Part shown: positions 16,664 through 24,398 of the stretch, piece after piece
Position numbering within the stretch: the first letter of the stretch is position 1
Layout: each line of letters begins with the position of its first letter
NCBI RefSeq assembly: GCF_014489615.1
Contig: NZ_CP060825.1
Coordinates: forward strand, 2,025,501-2,089,500
Direction: 5' to 3'
Length of the DNA stretch: 64,000 nucleotides
Source: Streptomyces genisteinicus
Lineage (GTDB): Bacteria; Actinomycetota; Actinomycetes; Streptomycetales; Streptomycetaceae
Notes under the pieces: generated by a model
Databases searched by the model: none
Told to the model about the DNA's origin: nothing
Seen by the model: only the letters and a program-made list of their open reading frames with translations
Program-made: the position numbers and the translations under genes

Positions 16664-16705
16664 CGCCGGGGCGGCGGGGGCGGCGTTCACGCACCCCTCA
16701 AGTAG

Positions 16706-16743
16706 TTGCACATATTGCACTTGGTTCACTTGTTTCATATGAT
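16706..16743 (+). promoter_or_regulatory. Strong promoter with four 9-bp repeats upstream of the antitoxin gene
   Basis: TTGCAC (16715-16720) and TATGAT (16738-16743) form a near-consensus -35/-10 pair with a 17-nt spacer. The same stretch (16706-16741) is built of four successive 9-bp units: TTGCACATA, TTGCACTTG, GTTCACTTG and TTTCATATG. Tandem sites over the promoter are what an autoregulating HTH antitoxin would need. It is notably AT-rich for this genome. Confidence 0.65.
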
Positions 16744-16782
16744 CGAGGGTGGTAATAGCCACTCGAAGCTGGGGACGCACCT

Positions 16783-17499
16783 ATGCCCGTGACCCACCAG
16801 GACCAGAAGTCGGCCAAGCAGAAGAAGCACCCCACCGGCGGCGGTACGGCGGCCTTCAGCTCCGAGATCGAGACCTCCCGCACTCGGAAGAAGGTTCTGC
16901 GCAAACGCCCCTTGGAGAACCCGCCGGCACTGCGTGGGACCCAGGCGCAGCGGACGCGGAAGGAGCAGCGCAAACGCAGCGTCGAGGAGGCCGTGCCATG
17001 CCTGCGTGATGCCCTCACCAGCGGCGCCGAGACGTTCCACATCACCGTCGCCGAAGCGGGCAAGGTCACCATGGAGGTGCCACGTGAAGCCCTGGCGGTC
17101 CTCATGGAGACCATGGCGCTCATTACCTCCGGCCGCGCGGTCGAGGTAGTCGCCAAGAGTACGGAGCTGTCCACCATCCAGGCAGCAAAGGCCCTCGGCG
17201 TCTCCCGGCCGCACTTGGTCAAACTGCTCGACAAGGGCTTGATCGAGTTCCGTATGGTCGGCACCCATCGCCGCGTGGACGTTGCATCCATGAAGGACTA
17301 CCAGCGACGCGAACTGAACGAGCAAGCGCGACGTCGCCAAGCGGCGGCCGCCTCCGCCATCGGCTCCACCGAGGCCGAGGGGCTGCGCGTCACCGCAGAC
17401 ACCACCGCCGACCTCGACGCCTACGCACGCGGAGAACTCGACGCCGCAGCCTTGCGCGCCCGCACCCTCGCCCGCTACACCCGTAAGGCCGCTGAGTGA
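16783..17499 (+). CDS. HTH antitoxin with C-terminal VbhA-like Fic-inhibitory domain
   Basis: A 238-residue protein. Residues 1-75 are basic and low-complexity; 120-175 form an excisionase-type HTH (LSTIQAAKALGVSRPHLVKL with the wing GTHRRVD). Residues 195-235 align by eye with the Bartonella antitoxin VbhA: the inhibitory motif SxxxEG is present as S195-T-E-A-E199-G200, followed by Leu and, 20 residues on, GEL. In VbhA this helix blocks ATP binding by the Fic toxin. GGGGA precedes the ATG. The stop overlaps the fic start (GTGA). It should bind the four-repeat promoter and neutralise the toxin; an internal start near 17071 is an alternative. Confidence 0.82.
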   Translation: MPVTHQDQKSAKQKKHPTGGGTAAFSSEIETSRTRKKVLRKRPLENPPALRGTQAQRTRKEQRKRSVEEAVPCLRDALTSGAETFHITVAEAGKVTMEVPREALAVLMETMALITSGRAVEVVAKSTELSTIQAAKALGVSRPHLVKLLDKGLIEFRMVGTHRRVDVASMKDYQRRELNEQARRRQAAAASAIGSTEAEGLRVTADTTADLDAYARGELDAAALRARTLARYTRKAAE

Positions 17500-18065
17500 C
17501 CGACCCCTACAGTGAGCCCAACGGCACCCTCCGAAACAGTCTCGGCATCAGCAACGCAAACGAGCTTTCCGAGGCCGAAGCGGACATCGCCGCGGTGGAA
17601 CTCGCCATTCTCGATGCCGAGCCGTTGCTCGGCAGCTACGACCTCGCACACCTGAAAGCCTTCCACCGGCAGATCTTCGGCAGCGTGTACCCGTGGGCCG
17701 GCGAGCTGCGCACCATTGAGATCTCCAAGGGCACATCGTTCTGCCCGTCGATCCACATCGTCTCCTACGCGCAGGGCGTGTTCCGCAAGCTCGCCGACAA
17801 CGACCACCTGCAAGGCTTGGCCCGCCCGGAGTTCGTCCGAGCCCTGGCCGACCTGTACGGCGACATGAACGCCATCCACCCCTTCCGGGAAGGCAACGGC
17901 CGCACCCAGCGCGCCTTCCTCGCCCAGCTCACCCGTGAAGCCGGCTACGCCATCTCCTGGCAGGACATGGACCGAGAGGAGAACATCGCCGCATCGGTGG
18001 CCAGCTTCAACGCGGACAACGGCCTACTGGAGAAGATGCTCGACGCCCTGTTACGGTCCGCCTGA
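17496..18065 (+). CDS. fic: Fic/DOC family toxin (probable AMP transferase)
   Basis: A 189-residue single-domain Fic protein with the complete active-site motif HPFREGNGRTQR at residues 128-139, matching HxFx(D/E)GNGRxxR, and a flap region near residues 76-84 (ISKGTSFCP). No inhibitory SxxxEG helix occurs in the toxin itself, so it belongs to the group needing a separate antitoxin, here encoded directly upstream with a four-base overlap. Family members transfer AMP from ATP to targets such as gyrase and topoisomerase IV. The target here is unknown. About 290 bp without a recognisable gene follow before the 3' end of rnpB. Confidence 0.93.
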   Translation: MTDPYSEPNGTLRNSLGISNANELSEAEADIAAVELAILDAEPLLGSYDLAHLKAFHRQIFGSVYPWAGELRTIEISKGTSFCPSIHIVSYAQGVFRKLADNDHLQGLARPEFVRALADLYGDMNAIHPFREGNGRTQRAFLAQLTREAGYAISWQDMDREENIAASVASFNADNGLLEKMLDALLRSA

Positions 18066-18351
18066 CTGGCGTCCGGAGGCCGTTGCAGTCGCGGGACATG
18101 TGCAATGCCGCGGAGATGGAGGCTCATGTCCAGGCTGTCGAGACAACGCGGCCATGGCCATCCCCGCTCGGCATCCAACCTGCCAGCCATCCCCTGTCAA
18201 GATCATCGCTGGGGATTCTTCAGGTACTCACCGTGCTGTCCGAGGAGCTTCCGAGGGACTTCCCGCCACCTGACGCGGCAGGCCCCCGAAAGACCGGAAA
18301 GTGCCTCCGAGGCCGGCCAGAGGCCCTCCAAGACACAGCGGAAAGTGACGA
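18066..18351. other. Intergenic region between fic and rnpB
   Basis: No gene, tRNA or clear terminator is seen. A GCCTC/GAGGC stem just past the RNase P RNA 3' end could help termination but is weak. Confidence 0.4.
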
Positions 18352-18768
18352 CAGACGAGTCGGGCTGTACGCCGGGTTCTGTTCCCCGGGACCTCGCGGT
18401 CGTCGGGGCGACGGCCATCCATCTAGGACCGGCGTTGCCGCCGGCCTCGTGCGGTCTACCCGCGGACTCGGGCGGGCAGCCCTCGAACGTCCGCGCAGGA
18501 GCACCCCCTCTTGCGAAGGAGTGCTCCCTCTTGACCTTGCTCCGGGTGGGGTTTACCTAGCCGCCTGAGTCGCCTCAGGCGCTGGTGGTCTCTTACACCA
18601 CCGTTTCACCCTTACCGAGGACCGAGGTCCCCGGCGGTCTGTTCTCTGTGGCACTGTCCCGCGGGTCACCCCGGGTGGCCGTTAGCCACCACCCTGCCCT
18701 GTGGAGCCCGGACGTTCCTCGGGAGACCCCTTCCGGGATCCCACGCGGCCGCCCGCCCGGCTCGTCTG
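18352..18768 (-). ncRNA. rnpB: RNase P RNA (bacterial class A)
   Basis: The minus strand holds the universally conserved blocks of RNase P RNA in order: GAGGAACGTCCGGGCTCC near the 5' end, ACAGAGAACAGACCGCC, GGTAAGGGTGAAACGG and GTGTAAGAGACCACC in the core, TGGATGGCC, and ACAGAACCCGGCGTACAGCC near the 3' end. The ends were set by helix P1, in which CAGACGAG at the 5' end pairs with CTCGTCTG at the 3' end, giving 417 nt. It is the catalytic RNA that matures tRNA 5' ends together with the RnpA protein. It begins 26 nt downstream of the Uma2 gene on the same strand. Confidence 0.96.
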
Positions 18769-18794
18769 CCGTGGGAGACATGCTACCCGCAGCG

Positions 18795-19373
18795 TCAGAC
18801 CAGGTCGGACGTCTCCAGTTCGAAGCCGAACGGCTCGGGCAGTGGCAGCGGCTTGCCGAAGGGGAGGGTGCACAGCTGCCGGTAGTCGCCGTTCCCGGGG
18901 TCCGAGAGGAGCGTGACGGAGGAGGCGTCCCGGTCCACCAGCAGGTACAGCGGGATCCCGGCCCCCGCGTAGCAGCGGCGCTTGGCCTCCCGGTCGGCGT
19001 GCGGACGGGTCGAGGTGACCTCGACCACCATGGCGACGCCGTCGGAGGGCATCCACGATTCCGCGCCCCGGAACAGGCGCAGTTCCCGTGGAGCGAAGGT
19101 GGCGTCGGGGATCACGTGGTTCCGGGTGCATCCGGGGCCGGTCCGCAGCCGGAGGCCCTTGTTCCCGGAGAAGTCCATGTCCGTCCGAGATGCCCTGATC
19201 ACCTGCCGCACGATATGGCTGATGCAGTCCTCGTGGTCCCCGTCCGGCGGCGGTGTCACGACGATCTCCCCCTCGATCAGCTCCGCTCGGAAGCCCTCCG
19301 GCGTGTCCAGCGCCAGGAAGCCCTCCAGCAGGACGTCCTCCTGCGTGAGCGGTTCGTGCGGCATGGCAGTCAT
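18795..19373 (-). CDS. Uma2 family (DUF820) putative restriction endonuclease-fold protein
   Basis: A 192-residue member of the Uma2 family, a PD-(D/E)xK nuclease fold highly expanded in Streptomyces. Visible core residues are Glu in AELIEGEIV, the PDATF turn, and VVEVTS followed by the EAKRRCY helix with its lysine. The ATG at 19373 has GGGAGGAG 6-7 nt upstream; the ATG at 19463 does not. Its biological role is unproven; it lies directly upstream of rnpB and is divergent from a MerR gene. Confidence 0.88.
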   Translation of the reverse strand: MTAMPHEPLTQEDVLLEGFLALDTPEGFRAELIEGEIVVTPPPDGDHEDCISHIVRQVIRASRTDMDFSGNKGLRLRTGPGCTRNHVIPDATFAPRELRLFRGAESWMPSDGVAMVVEVTSTRPHADREAKRRCYAGAGIPLYLLVDRDASSVTLLSDPGNGDYRQLCTLPFGKPLPLPEPFGFELETSDLV

Positions 19374-19509
19374 GTCGCGCTCCTCCCTCGGTCGGCCGTC
19401 ATGATCGGACATCGCTGCTCCCGCGGTCCCGGGGATGGGGGGTCGTTCCCTCGATCGTGGCACATGATCAAGGCGATGCCCGGGCTTCCGGGCCCGCCAC
19501 CGCCGCGCC

Positions 19510-19542
19510 TTGACCTTGTCGCGGCGTCAACGTTTCTACTGG
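19510..19542 (+). promoter_or_regulatory. MerR-type promoter with dyad between -35 and -10
   Basis: TTGACC at 19510-19515 is a -35 box; a TTGAC/GTCAA dyad (19510-19514 and 19526-19530) fills the spacer; TACTGG at 19537-19542 is a -10-like element, leaving a spacer of 19-21 nt depending on the register. Elongated spacers with an internal dyad are the signature of MerR-controlled promoters. The ATG at 19547 follows within 5 nt, so the mRNA may be leaderless. Confidence 0.6.
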
Positions 19543-19546
19543 GGTC

Positions 19547-20329
19547 ATGCGCATCGGAGAGATCGCCGCCCTCGTGGGCGTCAGCACCCGCGCCGTGCGG
19601 CACTACCACCACCTCGGGCTGCTTCCCGAGCCCGTGCGGCTGGCCAACGGCTACCGGGACTACACCGCGCGGGACGCCGTGCTGCTGGCGCGGATCCGGC
19701 GGCTCACCGAGCTGGGGGTGGGGCTGGACGAGGTGCGGGACGTGCTCGCCGAGGACGCCGGGCGGGACCTCGTCGAGGTCCTGGAGGAGCTGGACGCCGA
19801 CCTCGGGCGTCAGGAGGCCCGGATCCGGGCCCGCCGGGAACGCCTAGCGGACCTGCTGGAGCGGGCCCGCGCGGGGCGGCTCCCCGCGGAGGGGCCCGTA
19901 TCCCCGTGGGTGGCCGATCTGTTCGCCGCGATGGACGAGACGTCCGCCGCCCTGCCGGGTCCGGAGCCGGCGATGGCGGCCGTGGACCGGGAGATGCTGG
20001 CACTGCTCGACACGGTGGTGCCCGAGGAGGAGCGGGAGGCCATGATGAGCACCGTCACGCACCTGGCGCGGACGCCGGGCGGCATGGAGCGCGCCTACGA
20101 GCTGTACGGGCGGATGGACGAACTCGCGGGGGCGCGGGCCGACGACCCCCGGGTCGAGGAGCTGGCGCGGGTGCTCTCGGACAGCCTGCCGGACGAGCTC
20201 GCCGCGCGGATCGGGGAGCCGGACGCGGCGGAGGAGGCCCGTCTCGACGGCTTCCTCTCCGACCTCTCGCCCGCCCAGTCGGCCGTCGTCCGCCGCGCGC
20301 TGCACCTGCTGCGGGAGCGTGCGCGGTGA
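19547..20329 (+). CDS. MerR family transcriptional regulator
   Basis: A 260-residue regulator with the N-terminal MerR winged HTH (MRIGEIAALVGVSTRAVRHY, then the GYRDYT wing) and a long coiled coil, followed by a C-terminal region of about 140 residues typical of the larger Streptomyces MerR proteins rather than metal sensors; no Cys ligands are present. It is preceded by a MerR-type promoter and overlaps the next gene by four bases (GTGA), so it probably controls its own operon, which includes the membrane protein. The inducer is unknown. Confidence 0.92.
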   Translation: MRIGEIAALVGVSTRAVRHYHHLGLLPEPVRLANGYRDYTARDAVLLARIRRLTELGVGLDEVRDVLAEDAGRDLVEVLEELDADLGRQEARIRARRERLADLLERARAGRLPAEGPVSPWVADLFAAMDETSAALPGPEPAMAAVDREMLALLDTVVPEEEREAMMSTVTHLARTPGGMERAYELYGRMDELAGARADDPRVEELARVLSDSLPDELAARIGEPDAAEEARLDGFLSDLSPAQSAVVRRALHLLRERAR

Positions 20330-21312
20330 CCCGGCGCGGAATCGGAGCCGAGCCCCAGCACGACGCCGGAGGCGCGCCCCGGCAGGGGAGCGGAGCCGTG
20401 CCCCGGCGTGCGATCGGTGTGCTGCGGGCCGCCGGATACGCCGTACTGCCGGCCGAACTCGCCCTGGTCCTCTGCCTGGTCACCGGCGCCCGGGTGCCCG
20501 GATGGCTGCTGCTCGCCGTCGAGGCGGGGATCGTGCTGCTGGTCGCGGGCGCCGCGACCGTCTTCGTCCGGCTGCGCAGGTCCGGGCTCACCCGCCGCCA
20601 GGCGGTGGAGCGACTGGTGCCGCCGCTCGTCCTGCGCCTGGCCGTCCACGAGCTGCGGCTGATGCGCAGCCTCGTGAGGTGGCCGCTGGGGAGGCGCGAC
20701 GGTGTGGGCGAGGGCGCGACGGCCTTCGGACACGCCCGCGACCAGGCGGCGCTGATGTTCGGCTTCGGCTTCGTCGCCGTCGTGGAGACGGTGGCCCTCT
20801 CCGTCCTGCTGCGCGACTTCCCCACCCTGCACGCGGTGGTCCTCGTCCTCGACGTGTACACCGTGCTGTTCGTCCTCGGGCTGCACGCCGCGGCAGTGAC
20901 CCGTCCGCACGTGCTGGACGCGGCGACCCTGCGGCTGCGCCAGGGCGCGCACCTGGACCTGCGGATACCCCTCGGTCTGATCGCGTCCGTCCGCCGGGAG
21001 ACGCTGTTCACGCACGAAAAGCACGACGAGGTGCTGGACCTGCCGATCGGCTCGCAGACGTCGATCACCCTGGACCTCACCGAGCCGAGGACCTTCGCCA
21101 CCGGCTTCCTCGGCCGCCCCCGCACCGTGCGGACCGTGCGCTTCCACGCCGACGACCCGAAGGCGCTGTACGCGGCCGTCCGCGCGGCGGTCGACGCACG
21201 GGGCGGCCCCGCGACCACGCCTGCCACGGCCACGGGGACGGGGACGGGGACGACCGCCACGGCTACGCGGGAGCGAACACCACCGTCGCCGCGGCCGGCT
21301 CCGCGCGGGTGA
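20326..21312 (+). CDS. Membrane protein co-transcribed with the MerR regulator
   Basis: A 328-residue protein with about four membrane segments (two near residues 45-85 and two near 145-190) and a cytoplasmic C-terminal domain of about 110 residues (DLRIPLGLIASVRRETLF onward). It starts at GTG 20326 inside the MerR stop. The last 30 residues are Thr/Ala/Gly repeats encoded by a run of acgggg hexamers, and the final 50 bp overlap the end of the convergent RNB gene. No enzymatic motif is seen. A transport or stress-sensing role with the MerR protein is inferred from coupling only. Confidence 0.8.
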   Translation: MTRRGIGAEPQHDAGGAPRQGSGAVPRRAIGVLRAAGYAVLPAELALVLCLVTGARVPGWLLLAVEAGIVLLVAGAATVFVRLRRSGLTRRQAVERLVPPLVLRLAVHELRLMRSLVRWPLGRRDGVGEGATAFGHARDQAALMFGFGFVAVVETVALSVLLRDFPTLHAVVLVLDVYTVLFVLGLHAAAVTRPHVLDAATLRLRQGAHLDLRIPLGLIASVRRETLFTHEKHDEVLDLPIGSQTSITLDLTEPRTFATGFLGRPRTVRTVRFHADDPKALYAAVRAAVDARGGPATTPATATGTGTGTTATATRERTPPSPRPAPRG

Positions 21313-22702
21313 GCCGGACCCGCAGCCGCTCCCCCAGCGGCAGCGGGGAACCGTCGCCCTCGATCCGGGCGACCACCGCCGGGTCCTCCAACTGCACGGT
21401 GCCGACGTCGGGTTCCTTCTCCTTCACGTCCACCACCACCCCGTCGAACTCCTCGCCGACCCGGTCCCTGAGCACGGCCGCCTCGACGATGTCGACACAG
21501 GCGCGTTCCACCGCGTTCGCACGGCGCGCGCCCTCCGCCATCTCCCGGGGCAGGGCCTCCAGTGCCGCCGTCGCCCACTCGGGCGGTTCCTGCCCGGCCA
21601 CGGCCGCCACGCACAGCTCGCCCGCATAACGGTCCACGAGCCGGCGCAGCGGGGCCGTGCAGTGGGTGTACTCGTCGGCGACCGCCGCGTGAACGGAGGG
21701 CGAGGGCAGCTCGCCGCCCGTGAACACGGAGTACCCGGCGCCCCTCAGCAGCGTCGTGCACTCCCGGAGGAAGGCCGCGTGGCGCGGTTCACCCGGGTCG
21801 AGGGAGCGGACGAGCGCCGCGTACGAGACGTGGTGCGGCCACTCGATCCGCAGGGCCGCCGCCGAGCGGCGCAGCCGGGCAACCGCGCCGTCCGGTGCCG
21901 TGGGCAGGGTGCGCAGGATGCCGGTGCCCGACGCCACCATGATGTCGGCCGCCGCCATACCGGTGAGCAGCGAGATCTGCGCGTTCCAGCCCTCCGCGGG
22001 CAGCGGGGCGCGATAGGCGGGGACGAACCCCCCGCCGCGTTCGTGGATCTCCTGCTCGGGCACGTCGAGGGAGATGCCGCCGCGCTCCGCCTCCAGCGCC
22101 TCCCGCAGCCGGCCGATCTCCCGCAGCAGCGCCAGGGGCTCCTCGGCGGTGTCCGTGTCGATCTGCCGCTGCACACCCGCGTAGTCGAGCCGGGCCCGGC
22201 TGCGGACCAGGGCGCGGCGCACCTCGGTGGCGACCGCGCGCCCGTCGCCGTCCAGGTCGATCCGCCACAGCAGGGCCGGCGCCGTCTGGCCCGGCAGCAG
22301 GCTGGCCGCGCCCTCGGAGAGGGCCGGCGGGTGCAGGGGCACCCGGCCGTCGGGGAAGTACAGGGTCTGCACCCTGCCGTGCGCCTCGGTGTCGAGCGGT
22401 CCCCCGGGCGCGACGAACGCGGCGACGTCGGCGATCGCGTACAGGACGCGGAAGCCGTGGCCGCGGCGGGCCAGGTGCATCGCCTGGTCCAGGTCGGTGG
22501 AGCCCGGCGGGTCGATCGTGAGGAAGGGGACGTCCGTGGCGTCGAGCTCCGGGAGCCGCGGCGCTGCCGCGGCGTCGTCCGCCGCCGCCAGCACCTCGGC
22601 CGGGAACGGGCCCGGGACGCCAGGCATGGTGCGCACCTCGCGCAGCGCGGTGCGCAGGGCGGCCTCGACCGCGCCGGTCAGATGCAGGGGGCGTCGGGGC
22701 AT
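21263..22702 (-). CDS. RNB domain ribonuclease (RNase II/R family)
   Basis: A 479-residue exoribonuclease of the RNB family. The metal-binding motif TIDPPGSTDLDQA contains D64, D70 and D72, and the downstream strand YFPDGRVPLHPP matches the family. It lacks the long N-terminal cold-shock domains and the full S1 domain of RNase R, as is usual for this actinobacterial subgroup; the last 60 residues are a short beta domain. It degrades single-stranded RNA 3' to 5'. Its 3' end overlaps the convergent membrane-protein gene by 50 bp, so the two mRNAs are antisense there. Confidence 0.92.
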   Translation of the reverse strand: MPRRPLHLTGAVEAALRTALREVRTMPGVPGPFPAEVLAAADDAAAAPRLPELDATDVPFLTIDPPGSTDLDQAMHLARRGHGFRVLYAIADVAAFVAPGGPLDTEAHGRVQTLYFPDGRVPLHPPALSEGAASLLPGQTAPALLWRIDLDGDGRAVATEVRRALVRSRARLDYAGVQRQIDTDTAEEPLALLREIGRLREALEAERGGISLDVPEQEIHERGGGFVPAYRAPLPAEGWNAQISLLTGMAAADIMVASGTGILRTLPTAPDGAVARLRRSAAALRIEWPHHVSYAALVRSLDPGEPRHAAFLRECTTLLRGAGYSVFTGGELPSPSVHAAVADEYTHCTAPLRRLVDRYAGELCVAAVAGQEPPEWATAALEALPREMAEGARRANAVERACVDIVEAAVLRDRVGEEFDGVVVDVKEKEPDVGTVQLEDPAVVARIEGDGSPLPLGERLRVRLTRAEPAAATVVFAPA

Positions 22703-22814
22703 GGACCGAGCGTATGCCGGGGCCGGGAGGGTGGCATTTCGGGCCTCCCGGCCCTTTGTAGGCTTGCGGGCGGGGCCGCACCCCCTCCCCCGTACGTCAT
22801 GAAGGAGAAGCACC

Positions 22815-23615
22815 GTGCTCGTGCTGTTGCCGCCGTCGGAAGGCAAGGCCCCTGCCGGGCGCGGAGCCCCGCTGAAGCCGGAGTCGCTGTCCCTGCCGGG
22901 GCTCGCGGACGCGCGGGCCGCCGTGCTGCACGAGCTGGTGGAGCTGTGTGCCGGGGACACCGGCAAGGCGCAGGAGGTGCTGGGTCTGAGCGACGGGCTG
23001 CGCGGCGAGATCGCCAAGAACGCCGAACTGCGGACGGCGGGCGCGCGGCCCGCAGGGGAGCTGTACACGGGCGTGCTGTACGACGCGCTGGGCCTGGCCA
23101 CCCTGGAGAGCGCCGCTCGGCGGCGGGCCCGGCAGTCGCTGCTGGTCTTCTCGGGGCTGTGGGGCGCGGTACGGATCGGTGACCGCATCCCGCCGTACCG
23201 CTGCTCGATGGGGGTGAAGCTCCCGGGGCTGGGGGCGCTCGGCGCGTACTGGCGGGCGCCGATGGAGGCGGTGATGCCGGAGGCGGCGGGCGGTGGCCTG
23301 GTGCTGGACCTGCGCTCGTCCGCGTACGCGGCGGCGTGGAAGCCGAAGGGCGAGGTGGCCGGACGCACGGCGACGGTGCGGGTGCTGCACTCCCAGACCG
23401 TGAACGGGGTGGAGAAGCGCTCTGTGGTGAGTCACTTCAACAAGGCGACCAAGGGACGGATCGTCCGGAGCCTGCTGGAGACGGGGGCGTCGCCGCGGAC
23501 CCCGGCGGCACTGGTGGAGGTGCTGCGGGACCTGGGGCACGTGGTCGAGGCGCAGCCTCCGGCGTCCGCGGGGCGGGCCTGGGCGCTGGACGTGGTGGTG
23601 ACGGAGATCCACTGA
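22815..23615 (+). CDS. yaaA: YaaA family protein (peroxide stress)
   Basis: A 266-residue member of the YaaA/DUF328 family: LLPPSEGKAP at the N terminus, the VFSGLWGAVRIGDRIPPYR stretch and SHFNKATKGRIVR near the C terminus are all diagnostic. In E. coli YaaA limits intracellular iron and DNA damage during peroxide stress, and structures show a DNA-binding-like cleft. The GTG at 22815 follows AAGGAG. It lies between the divergent RNB gene and the KDPG aldolase gene, and a palindromic cluster directly follows its stop. Confidence 0.93.
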   Translation: MLVLLPPSEGKAPAGRGAPLKPESLSLPGLADARAAVLHELVELCAGDTGKAQEVLGLSDGLRGEIAKNAELRTAGARPAGELYTGVLYDALGLATLESAARRRARQSLLVFSGLWGAVRIGDRIPPYRCSMGVKLPGLGALGAYWRAPMEAVMPEAAGGGLVLDLRSSAYAAAWKPKGEVAGRTATVRVLHSQTVNGVEKRSVVSHFNKATKGRIVRSLLETGASPRTPAALVEVLRDLGHVVEAQPPASAGRAWALDVVVTEIH

Positions 23616-23622
23616 CAACCCC

Positions 23623-23673
23623 GTTGCGCTCTGCGCAACGTGCGTTGCGACAGGTGCGGCGGGCGGGCAGGAT
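23623..23673 (+). promoter_or_regulatory. TTGCG/CGCAA palindrome cluster and leaderless promoter of the aldolase gene
   Basis: CGTTGCGC-TCT-GCGCAACG (23623-23641) is a perfect inverted repeat, and GCAACG-TG-CGTTGC (23636-23649) overlaps it as a second one. TTGCGA (23646-23651) can serve as -35 and CAGGAT (23668-23673) as -10, spacer 16 nt, with the ATG 6 nt later. Half-sites therefore cover the promoter, as in a cooperative operator. The first palindrome could also help end yaaA transcription. Confidence 0.5.
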
Positions 23674-23679
23674 GGCGGC

Positions 23680-24306
23680 ATGAGCACCGTGCCCCCCGCC
23701 GCCCCGTCCGTCCTCGGCCTCGCGCCGGTCCTGCCCGTCGTCGTGATCGACGACGCCGCCGACGCCGTCCCCCTCGCCCGCGCCCTGGTCGCGGGCGGCC
23801 TGCCGGCGATCGAGGTGACCCTGCGGACGCCCGCCGCGCTGGACGCGATCCGGGCCATCGCGGACGAGGTGCCGGAGGCGGTCGTCGGCGCGGGCACGGT
23901 CATCTCGCCCCGGACGGTGGCGGACGCGGCCGCCGCGGGTGCGCGGTTCCTCGTCAGCCCCGGCTGGACGGACACGCTGCTCGACGCGATGCGCGCGTCC
24001 GGGCTGCCGTTCCTGCCGGGGGTCTCCACCGCCTCGGAGGTCGTCGCGCTCCTCGAACGCGGCGTCACCGAGATGAAGTTCTTCCCCGCGGAGGCGGCCG
24101 GCGGAACGGCGTACCTGAAGTCGCTGGCCGGGCCACTCCCCCAGGCGCGCTTCTGCCCGACGGGCGGCATCACCCCGGCGACCGCGCCCGCGTACCTGGC
24201 ACTGCCCAACGTGGCATGCGTCGGCGGCTCCTGGCTCCTCCCGCCGGACGCGCTCGCCACGAAGGACTGGGGGCGCGTGAGGGAGCTGGCGCGCGCCTCG
24301 TCGTAA
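23680..24306 (+). CDS. eda: Bifunctional 4-hydroxy-2-oxoglutarate / KDPG aldolase
   Basis: A 208-residue class I aldolase. The active-site strands are clear: Glu in AIEVTLRTP, VGAGTV, and the Schiff-base lysine in EMKFFPAEAAGG, followed by CPTGGI, which binds phosphate. It cleaves 2-keto-3-deoxy-6-phosphogluconate to pyruvate and glyceraldehyde 3-phosphate, the last step of sugar-acid and Entner-Doudoroff catabolism. No kinase or dehydratase partner lies nearby. The start has no ribosome binding site, and CAGGAT lies 6 nt upstream, pointing to a leaderless mRNA controlled by the palindrome cluster upstream. Confidence 0.95.
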   Translation: MSTVPPAAPSVLGLAPVLPVVVIDDAADAVPLARALVAGGLPAIEVTLRTPAALDAIRAIADEVPEAVVGAGTVISPRTVADAAAAGARFLVSPGWTDTLLDAMRASGLPFLPGVSTASEVVALLERGVTEMKFFPAEAAGGTAYLKSLAGPLPQARFCPTGGITPATAPAYLALPNVACVGGSWLLPPDALATKDWGRVRELARASS

Positions 24307-24398
24307 GGTGTGCCCTCCCGGGCGGGGGGCCTCCCGGGCGGGGGGCCTTGGCCTTGCCGGGCGGGGGTGGTTGCTTGGGTGCGGGTCGTTGTGTCCCC

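Noticed and set aside
18352..18768. rnpB 3' end as an attachment site for an integrated element
   Set aside because: No second copy of the P1 segment was seen in the accessory block and there is no integrase gene.
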